A stretch of DNA of 64,000 nt, from positions 904,001-968,000 of the forward strand of contig NC_074726.1 in assembly GCF_947242115.1 (NCBI RefSeq), read 5' to 3'. Source of the DNA: Biomphalaria glabrata. Its lineage: Eukaryota > Mollusca > Gastropoda > Planorbidae. The position numbers and the translations under genes are program-made. This document shows positions 22,798-32,666 of this stretch, piece by piece. How positions within the stretch are numbered: the stretch's first letter is position 1; each line of letters opens with the position of its first letter. The notes under the pieces are model-generated. The model saw only the letters and a program-made list of their open reading frames with translations. It was not told where the DNA came from and did not search any database.

Positions 22798-24606
22798 CAG
22801 GCATGTCAAACTCATTAAGGTGTATGGGCGACATAAAAAACTTACTACAACCTGAGGGGCCGCAGCCAAATATCAGTTGCAAAACAGCCTACTAGTTTAA
22901 TGTAAATTAGAAACAATAAAATAGAATACAATAACTAATGGCATACCTGTCCCTAAGTTAGCTAAATTTATAGTACAATTTGGTAATTTAAAATAACTAT
23001 GATTACGCATTTCTATTCTTTGTCCTGATGCTTGACATTCTTTCTGGGATACAAGTTTATTAATATCGGGTGGAAGTTTGTTTGCCACTGACACTTTCAT
23101 CACTGATGACAACTTGTGATCAGATAATCTCGAACGGGGAGGTGTTTTTGTAGCTTTCATTATGGAAAAGAACTGCTCACAGAGATCAGTGCTTGCAAAC
23201 ATAGCTAGAATTCTGTCCGCAATTCAACGTACCGTTCAGGTAAATAACAGTAAAATTTTGGCACAGCCACTTCTATATACTTCGTTTTCAACAAATAATC
23301 TAACTGCTATTCTCTCAGCTCTAGTTACCACATTATCGGCAGCATTTTCAGAAGCAAATGAAAATTGTGATAAAAACAACGAAAGTTTGTGTTCGTATGA
23401 AACGAAGTCACGAAAACGGTCATTGAAAGCATCTACGAACGATTCCAGGTGTAAGACATTTTTACCAAAAATGTTGTAGCCGCATTTAATCTGTTTAGTT
23501 CCTGACACGTTGAGAAGTGAACAAGATTTCCTCTTCATATTTTTTGATTATCTACAGTCGTAATTTTGCTCGAAAGCACTTCACATGATCACACGCAGTT
23601 GTGACAGTTTTGTCTTTACTTAGAAGTTTCAAATTCAAGTCTTGCAGGTGACTAGTGAGACCAACTGCAAATGCCAAACCCTGAACCCATTCGTCAGTTT
23701 GGAAATGTTCAACCTTTCATGTTCAGAAACAATCCAATTTCTTCACGCAGTACAACAAAACTCTTCAATACTTTATGACAGGAGAGCCAGCAAATTTCGT
23801 GTCCAATGTCAGTTGGAAACACTGAAAATTGGCGACGATTTAAGCCACGGGCACGAATAAAATTGATAGTGACTGAAACTGGTCTTAGCACATGTTGGAA
23901 TTGTAATTGCTTTGTGCGTAATGTTTCTTGGTGAATGATGCACTGAAAATGAGCAAATTTAAAATTAGCATTAGTCTCTCTTATTTTAGCAAGTAGCTTT
24001 GCATCAAAACCATTTCACAATGGTTGGTGCGCCAACCGTTGTTAGACTAGCTAGCTTTAGATAAATTGTACTGCAATATCACCTCCTGTTATTTCTCAAA
24101 AACATCCTCACTTGTTGTGGTGTTATGCATAGAACAAGTAGTTCCTCGTGTATCTCAAAAGTCCTGTCACAGGCCCTTATGAATATAGCCAACTGTGCTA
24201 CACTCGTTACATCAGTTGACTCATCAACTATTTTGCTCTTTAATTGTTCACGCAAGTTGACTGACATGTCGTTTATTCTATTTGCCACGGTGTTCCTGGT
24301 TAACGCTATTTCTTTGAATGCTTTCACCTTTTCTGGACAAATTACTTCGGCACACTCCATCATAAAATCCCCTTTACTAAATGATTTGCTATGTTCTGCA
24401 ATTAAGTTTGACAAAATGTAGCTGGCTTTCACTGCAGACTCAATGTCGTAACAAATACTATTGTTCAATTCAAGTAGCTTGTTATCTCTTATTTTCCAGC
24501 TTAATAGTTTAACATTATTTTCATAATTTTTGAGGTGGTCAAGCCGGCCGCATGCAAAGTCGTCGCCGCCGCATGCGGCCCCCGAACGTCGTGTTTGACA
24601 TGCCTG
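22798..24606 (-). mobile_element. Defective hAT transposon (GTF2IRD2/ZBED-type transposase)
   Basis: A 1,809-bp element with TIRs CAGGCATGTCAAAC / GTTTGACATGCCTG and perfect 8-bp duplications GCCTAGGG (22790-22797 and 24607-24614). Minus-strand transposase pieces in order: ASYILSNLIAEHSKSFSKGD, then ICPEKVKAFKEI and IVDESTDVTSVAQLAIF (24079-24550); GLNRRQFSVF, DIGHEICWLSCHKVLK and LREEIGLFLNMKG (23709-23891); CGYNIFGKNVLHLESFVDAF (23236-23538); and the C-terminal dimerisation segment STDLCEQFFSIMK with SRLSDHKLSSVMKVS (22897-23202). It lacks some internal sequence and is broken into several frames, so it is not active. The CpG-rich left end (24541-24590) is part of the element. Confidence 0.93.
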
Positions 24607-24614
24607 GCCTAGGG

Positions 24615-25150
24615 TGTTTTTATGTAGGCCACATACTATTGCATTGTTTATTTCAAAGAAAAAAAATGTCACAAAGTATTGCAGAACAAAGCAATGATAA
24701 TGAATGACAGCCATAAACAGATCTCAAGAAAAGTTGAGCCTACTTCAACAAGGCTTATGAGAAGACAACAGCTAGCATATCGTACATAAGATCAAATTAA
24801 GCCCCTGAGCCATTAACATGGCCGCCTGTTAAAAATTATAGAATATAGGGCTACTTAAAAATAATATAGCTTGTCTTCGAGTCCGAAGATTAATGATGAA
24901 TGCAGTAATTCCCGTGGATACGCAGCCCCAGCCGTGACCTACATATCTTGCTACTTAAGCACTGTATTAAAACTACAAATTGATCATTTTTACAACATTT
25001 CGAAAAGGTCAAATAGAGTCATCCAGACAACAAGTCAAATTCAATAAGAGTCTAATAGACTAATAAATACGTGTGAAGGTACTGGCAATGATCAATACTA
25101 AAAAAAAAAAAATGCGGAAGGTCTTTAATTAGTGTTTCGTGCGAGCTCGT
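24615..25150. other. Unassigned DNA
   Basis: AT-rich; the segment GTCTTCGAGTCCGAAGATTA (about 24873) recurs in diverged form at 6417 and 26645, so it is part of an unnamed repeat. Confidence 0.45.
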
Positions 25151-25617
25151 AGTGTGAATAGTGTATGTGTGAATAGTGTATGTGTGAATTGTGAATAGTG
25201 TATGTGTGAATAGTGTATGTGTGAATAGTGTATGTGTGAATTGTGAATAGTGTATGTGTGAATAGTGTATGTGTGAATAGTGTATGTGTGAATAGTGTAT
25301 GTTTGAATTGTGAATAGTGTATGTGTGAATAGTGTATGTGTGAATAGTGTATGTGTGAATTGTGAATAGTGTATGTGTGAATAGTGTATGTGTGAATAGT
25401 GTATGTGTGAATAGTGTATGTGTGAAAATAGTGTCTGTGTGAATTGTGAATAGTGTATGTGTGAATAGTGTATGTGTGAATAGTGTATGTGTGAATAGTG
25501 TATGTGTGAATTGTGAATAGTGTATGTGTGAATAGTGTATGTGTGAATAGTGTATGTGTGAATTGTGAATAGTGTATGTGTGAATAGTGTATGTGTGAAT
25601 AGTGTATGTGTGACTAG
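25151..25617. repeat. 15/22-bp composite minisatellite
   Basis: Units of TGAATAGTGTATGTG alternate at intervals with an extra TGAATTG, giving a higher-order period of about 52-67 bp. Confidence 0.93.
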
Positions 25618-25679
25618 TGTAGGATGCGAATGCGTGTTGAAAGAGGGAATAAGATAAAGTGACAGTGATTAAATCTTAA

Positions 25680-25735
25680 TCTTCTTATCTTATATAATAC
25701 AGACGTTACTTCATACTTCAAAAAAGAAGTATTGT
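25680..25735 (-). mobile_element. LINE 3'-end stub
   Basis: A 3' fragment of the LINE family at 242 (CTTATCTTATATAATACAGA, then CGTTACTTC), with a short internal duplication of ACTTCA. It lacks the CCTA boundary. Confidence 0.8.
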
Positions 25736-26337
25736 TTTTTATTTATAAACAATGTATTTATAAACAAAGTTACATACTAGACTAGTTTGCACTTCTGTGT
25801 ATTCATATCTAAGCAGTCTCTCGTGCTCGTACAATGAGCAAGGTGAAGGCTACAGAAATGAACTAGGCCTACCCAACTTGGGATTCGAACCATCTATTTT
25901 TTTTAACCTTTGCGTGGTGGTGGAAGGATCGAATCTTTGGAAAGATAAGGATCAAATTACATTGAGTGCTACACAAGAGCAAATCTTCGGAATAGGTATA
26001 ACAGTAAATACTTGAATGAACGAACTTTGACCACCTATCAGAAACAAAATGAAGAAGCTTCACTAACAGAAACAAAATGAAGAAGCTTCACTAACTTTTT
26101 AAGTTCAGATTATAATTTAAAAATATTGTTTTATCAGTTAGATTAGAGGGATCTCGTAAGTCATACTGACACAAGTATTTGCATCTTTTTTACTCCCCCC
26201 CTCCCTCCCCACTCGCTAGTTGTCGTAGAATATAGAGGCGTCTTCTTTTGACCAAGTAGATTACTAAAAGGAAATCAAGACCACTGATACTGTTATTTTC
26301 AAGCAGTACTATAAGAAATCGATCTTGTGTTTTGTAA
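25736..26337. other. Unassigned DNA
   Basis: Contains a 31-bp tandem duplication at about 26039-26093 (AACAAAATGAAGAAGCTTCA twice). Otherwise no signal. Confidence 0.5.
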
Positions 26338-26523
26338 ATGGACCTCATTCACCAATCGTAAACAAACAACATTTAGCCACGTGGTGCTCTATCTCTTCTA
26401 TATAATTTACGATCTCGTGTTTAATTCATGATGGTTGTCACGTGACAGTTTTTTTTCCATTGTTTTATCAATAAGATCACGTGACTAAATGTTGTTTGTT
26501 TACGATTGGTGAATGAGGTCCAT
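26338..26523. mobile_element. MITE with 46-bp TIRs
   Basis: About 186 bp with near-perfect inverted ends ATGGACCTCATTCACCAATC ... GATTGGTGAATGAGGTCCAT, extending through AACAAACAACATTTAG(C/T)CACGTG. No coding capacity. The target duplication is not clear (possibly TA-rich). It lies about 300 bp before the CACGTG minisatellite. Confidence 0.85.
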
Positions 26524-26805
26524 TGAGTTTGCCTCTAAGAATTTAAGGCTTTGAATAGTAAACAATGAACATTGATAACAGACAAGTCAAATATTTCAAA
26601 TGTTGATTACATATAACTTTAAACATATAATAATAATGGCAATGTCTTCGATTCCGAAGATTAAAGATGACTGCAGTGTTTCACATGACTATTCAAAACC
26701 AGTTGTGACCTGCATATTTTCCAGAATATAATTGCAGCGATAAATGTTCAAATGAATTATAGTCGTCGAATTGGAGCAATGTTGTAAGAACGTTTCGACG
26801 ATACG

Positions 26806-27075
26806 TGAGGGACACGTGAAAACGTGAGGGACACGTGAAACGTGAGGGACACGTTAAAATATGAGGGGCACGTGAAACGTGAGGGACACGTGAAAACATG
26901 ACGGACACGTGAAAACATGAGGGACACGTGAAAACGTGAGGGACACGTGAAAACGTGAGGGACACGTGAAAACGTGAGGGACATGTGAAACGTGAGGGAC
27001 ACGTGAAAACGTGAGGGACACGTGAAACGTGAGGGACACGTAAAAACATGAGGGACACGTGAAACGTGAGGGACG
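26806..27075. repeat. Minisatellite with CACGTG boxes upstream of gene C
   Basis: About 270 bp of 15-20-bp units of the type ACGTGAGGGACACGTGAAA. About eleven units keep an intact palindromic CACGTG E-box. The array ends roughly 410 bp before the gene C start codon. Minus-strand reading frames through it (repeats of FTCPSRFHVS) are artefacts of the tandem repeat. Confidence 0.9.
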
Positions 27076-27401
27076 TAGCTCAGAATCCCGAACAACATAA
27101 CAAAAAAGCCAATCTCTGGTTTGAAAGGAAGAAAATGGAATGGTGGAAGGTGGATCTAGGTATCTAAAAAAAACATTTTAATGCTGCAAAAAAAAGAAAA
27201 TATGCAGGATTTGTTTCGTAGTCTAAATAAAATATGTAAATCTATCTGTTTTTATAATGATACCCTCATACAAGAATTAATCCGAGTAAATTAAACTACT
27301 TCAGCGAGGGGGGGCTGTGTTTCAAAATATCAGGGAACCATCGCTCTTCAAAATGTCTGGGAACCATCGTTCTCACCAACCACGCCATTCGTTTTACGCG
27401 C

Positions 27402-27417
27402 GAAACTGAAAGTGAAA
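27402..27417 (+). promoter_or_regulatory. IRF/ISRE-like element upstream of gene C
   Basis: The 16 bases GAAACTGAAAGTGAAA match the interferon-regulatory-factor consensus of spaced GAAA repeats (GAAANNGAAA, here in three steps). The element ends 70 bp before the gene C start codon, so it lies in or near the core promoter or 5'UTR. Molluscs have IRF genes, so a functional site is plausible; it is not proven here. I did not see an equivalent site in front of genes A or B. Confidence 0.5.
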
Positions 27418-27487
27418 AACTTTCTGCTTCAAGATTTCTCAGTGAACTGCCATTTTTGTTTTTCCTCACAAGAGATTGCATTTCAAA

Positions 27488-30400
27488 ATGATTCTCCTAA
27501 CATTCTTTGTGACATCTTCTATAACTGTTATTACCGGTAAATAGACTTACATATTTCTTTTGCTTGACTAATTTTATTCAATCTTTTTTTTTTTACATTA
27601 AATATTTTTGATTCATTTTCATGTGATTTGAAGTCTTTGATTGTTGGAAGAATATTTAAGTCTTTGCAATGATTTTTTTTAAAAATGTTGAACAACTAAT
27701 AGGCCTATATTTAATGACTTAATTCAAAAATTAAGCCACCATTTTACCAGATATTGTGTAAACATGTACAACATTGACGTTATTTTGTCCAATCATTCAA
27801 CTTGTTAGTTCTAGCAGGTAAACTATATTGGTAGTGATTCTTAAGCCGCATGTCTCGACATAATATTCTTATGTTGGCTTTTAGCTTGCCTATAATTTTA
27901 AATGTTCTTGGGAAAACTAAATATTTCTGTGTAGGACGTAATCATCTTCTTTTTTTAAGTAACCTCTGTATTATATAAGATATTTGTTTTAAAATTAATA
28001 TTTCAATAATAGTCAATAATAGTCAAACAAAAACGTAAGTCTCTTGTTTTTACTTCCAATTATCTGCGAGCCTCGATTTAGGTTTAGGAAGCGGGGAGAG
28101 GAGAGGAGCCACTTGGTTTGATCCGCTGCTTTAACGGTGGGGCGGGGTGGCGGTGGTGCTAAGATTTCTAAGAAATGTCGCGGTACAAGGGAAGCGGGTA
28201 GACCAAATAACAATTCGCTGGAATGAATTAACTCACACACACAGTCACACACTCACGTAAACATGCACGCTAGGAAGACGCTCTCACACTACATTCACGT
28301 GCAGATAACATGTCAGCATACAACACACACACATCAGCATAACAGTAGGGACACACACACACACAAATCACCATATAAGTAGGGAAATACACACATGAAA
28401 GGTTAGCACACACACACACATACATACACATTAAAACATATATATATATATATCAGTGTCTACCAAGCAGTGGTTCTCTCAACCTTTCTTCGTGGATCTG
28501 AGACATGGGTACTTTATAGAAGGCAACTTAGACTTCTTGAACGCCTTCACCAGAGATATTTGCACACCATCATGGACATACGGTGGCAAGACCGCACTAC
28601 AAACAGCGATATTCTTGCGAAATGGCATGAACTTATTATAGTCCGACAGTCAGGCTGGGCAGGGCACTTAGGCCTACCTATACCATATGGGGGACGAACA
28701 TATGCCAAAAGCCAATCTTTTTATTAGTGCGCTGAAAGGTGGTCGGCGTAACAGAGATGCCCCACAATAACGCTTCTTTGGAATACTAACGCGATGTTTT
28801 TAAGTCTCTTAGGAAAAAAAAATGCATTATTTTACTTTGTTACAATGTTATAACGTAGAGATTATTGCATCACTTGATGCTTCGTAATAAAGCCATACTG
28901 AATATGCTAATTGCAATATTTAATGTCAGAACGCAACCGTTTTAGAAGTTACACTACAAAGACTTTCTTCCAAGCCAATAATAGCCCAATAGTTTTACGC
29001 AAAAGATGCAATGTAAAACGTTACGACGTGAGGTGTGGTTTTCTATACTGTTGTGTGTGTGTGTGTGTGGGGGGGGGGACTTAAGAGACTTACTTTCTAT
29101 TCTAATCGCCATGTAGGCTACAATTACATTGAGTACTAACAGAATGAAAAAGCAAACTCTTCGGATTTACCCAATCGTTTATTTTCGTAATTACAACAAT
29201 ATTCCAGAAATGACTTCGGGTATTGGGAAATATTTCCTTCCTTAACAAATACAAAAAAAAAGTCAAATTGTTCATCCGAGCGAGGTTCGGTCACCTGGTA
29301 TTAGTAAACTCTTTGTATAGACCAAGGAGTCTTTAGCCCACTGCGGTGACGTAGCATTAAGGTACTCGATGTGGGCCCGGGGTTTAAAAATATGTTGTTG
29401 GTCCCTCTCCCCTAGAATGAGTATCGGTATGTCAAAATGGTGTAATCGTGTATGCACTAGTACTTTTGACTAAGACCTACCTTGACGAACCACATGTAGG
29501 ACACGATGCATTATGTTTTTAAAGTAATCAAGGAAAGGGAAGAATGGGGTCAAGATACACATTAAATCTGGAGTTACCTTCTCCGTCAGCGTATAGACTT
29601 TAAAACACCACTTCAAATATCAGCGCGTAGCAGAGTGGCGCAGCGGAAGCGTGCTGGGCCCATAACCCAGAGGTCCGTGGATCGAAACCACGCTCTGCTA
29701 ACATTCCTTTTTTTTTTCTTTACTTACAGATTGCTTAGGCTTATTTTTTTTTTTATTTATAATAATGCAAATTATCCTATATTTTTGTTTAAGAGCCCTT
29801 TAAAAAAATGAACGATCAATATATATATAATAACAAATGAAATTATCCCCACAATGGCTTTTATTTTTTTTTTTGGGGGGGGGGGGTCTTTATTTTTTTA
29901 CATTTTATTTTAATGTATACTTTTGAACATTGAGTACGAATTTCTACTATATATTTGTAAATTACCACTAATAGATTCATTGATAACAAAATCTCTTAAA
30001 CTGTCACACGTATCCGCATGAACTTTAGTCCTACACAGGTTCCTTTACCACCTAGACGCTTTCTAGGAACGGCTTTTGACTGAATCGCAACCTTGGGACC
30101 GCAACTCGCGAAAACCCGTTAACTCTATCAGACCTTTGTATTTTACTTTCGTTATTTCCCAAAAAGGCCGCATTCTATATAGTTCTATATCTAAAGCATA
30201 AAACATATCATACACATTTCGTATCTTTTTTTCCCTCAGTCTACTTATTTTTAATATGCCTCATGTCATTTTCACTTCCTTTTAAAAATAGACTCAAAAA
30301 TACTGCATGAATTAAAAAAAAAAATCAAATCTTACCAAACTAGATATCTAGATCTAATGTAAATACCCCCCCCCCTCTATTTTGTCTCCTGCCGAGGACA

Positions 30401-32622
30401 AACGCAGACGACGAAAAGAAAATCTAAATCGACCACCTGCGGACAATGGTTATTATATGCTTGCCCTGGATGTGGCAAAATGTGTAGGTCACAGTTGGGG
30501 CTGCGCAGCCACGGGAAATACCTTATTAATCTTCGGACTCCAAAACAAGCCTTATATTTCGTCAATATATCTTTCTTGCGTTTGGGTGTACCAAAGTGAC
30601 ATGTTAAATTGTAAATTTTGCAGCAAGGTTTGTTTTACCACTTAGCAGAGGCGGCCTTAGCAGTGCGCGTGGCCATGGGCGAATGACTTATGCGGGGCCC
30701 TGAGCCGTAAGGGAAGACTATATATATATCGTAGGCCTACCACGCCACGCTAAGGGGATCGTCCGCCTCTAACACTGAAGGCCTTAAATTATTTTTGTTA
30801 CAAAACATAGTACCTTACGTAAGTAGTGTACTCTTTGACTCTTTAACTACATAAACTTGAAGTGTTTTCCACCTTAACTTCTGGATCTGATACGCACACA
30901 AAACTCTATGTAAAAGACATACGCTCTTTGTGGCTAACATCAAGCGTGCAGTCAAGGATGATGAAAATATATGCCATACGGTCCATAACCTCGTTTTGAA
31001 TTCTATATCCGAGGAACGGGTCGCGAGCCTCGGCGTTTCAAATTCGCCGAAGATGTTCTTGCTGCAAGTTTGGGTAGAATTTGTCAAGCTTCTCAATCAA
31101 GCCTAAAAACTGACCGTTGCTTGGCGCGTACAGTTTCTCTGTTCTCTCACGAAATGCGCTGTGTTTTTTTTTTTTGCTAAGATTGTAACGCCAATGCAGT
31201 TTTTCTTTTCTAATAGTTCTAGCATCAAGTTATCCATTGCGCTACCATTTGACATTCTCAGAGCTTAATCCAACCACGCTTACACACATATAAGTATAAA
31301 TGGCCGCATGGCCGTGCGCTATTCTCGCTGTACTTTTGTTCGCTTGTCTCGATGGTCTAGGGTTCATACCTTGCCCGGGGAGATCGAGAATCGGACTAGG
31401 AAGCAGATTTTCTTCAACTCTGAAGGAACATCCAAAACATTTAAAACATTTTACAAAATTTTTATCGTGATTTACAGAAGCGTCGTGCTGCTGAATTGTA
31501 TTACCAAGATGTTTCCAGTCGCCACAGCTTTCGTTTGCTAATTGGCCTCCAGTACCTATCGTGCCAAACGACTTACTAGGAAAGGAAAAATACTGTTTTT
31601 AGTCTTTGGTATAAGAACAAAGTGTACGATAGGAGCTCTATACAGTCGTCCATTGACTTTCGCATATCCATTTTTCTAATGAAATAAAATACATCCGCGT
31701 TTTTTTTTTCTTCATTTTTTTGTACACTTAACAGGGTGTCCGCGGCCTCCTGAAATTCCAGGATGTCCTTGAATCTCCTGGAATTTTAGAAAAAAATCAA
31801 AAAGTCCTGGAAATCTCCTGGAATTTTAAAATATCTCCTTGAATGTCCTGGAATTTCGCCGATCGAAAAAAAAAAACGGCATAAAAAAAAGTTCGGCACC
31901 GTTTCTGCGGACGGGCCGTCGCGGCGTAAATAGATTCGAAATGAGCGTTTCCGAGTTTGCGCAAAATGTGTTTACTGCTCCTTGACAATAGATAGATCTA
32001 ATCTATTTATAGATCAGTTTCGTTATCGGACCGTTTTTTCACTGAGCACGTTCTGGCTGTGTCAATAAGCTGACCAGTGACGCGTCTACACCGCCTTTCA
32101 CCCACTTGTGAAGCGTGTTCTCGTGATTGAAGATGGCCTTGGCTCAAGCGAGCATTTCACCTGGCATTATAATGATTATTTTCTGAAGGGCCCTCCCTCC
32201 CCTAAAATCTTGTCTTAAGTTAAGTCTTAAGTCTTAATCACGGCTTTTGACACGGCCACCCGATGTATATATCCCAGTAGCCTATTGGCTGAAACTTTCA
32301 AACTTTCTGGATGCTGATTGGTCAAAATAACAACAGTACCAAACAAGGAATCCTTCTCACTCTAGTTCCTTTTATGACGGTCAGTTTGTAGGCTTGATTG
32401 AGAAGCTTGACCAATTCGACCCTAACCCTAATATTATATTTGCTTTACACGTTCCAATTCTGTGTATACTGTAATGCGACATAACAGTAGGCCGACTGCG
32501 TGACTCATATTTACGAACTAAACGATCTTGATTGGTTTCTTCCGGCTACGTGTGAAACAGTGATAGCTGCTTAGAATGTACAGGTTATAAGATGCTGACT
32601 TTACCGAAAATGAACTATATTT

Positions 32623-32666
<44 letters not shown>

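Noticed and set aside
24079-24714. A host ZBED/GTF2IRD2-like gene
   Set aside because: It lies between hAT TIRs with 8-bp duplications and is broken into several frames, so it is a transposase relic.
26693-27098. Open frames of FTCPSRFHVS repeats
   Set aside because: Minus-strand reading of the CACGTG minisatellite.
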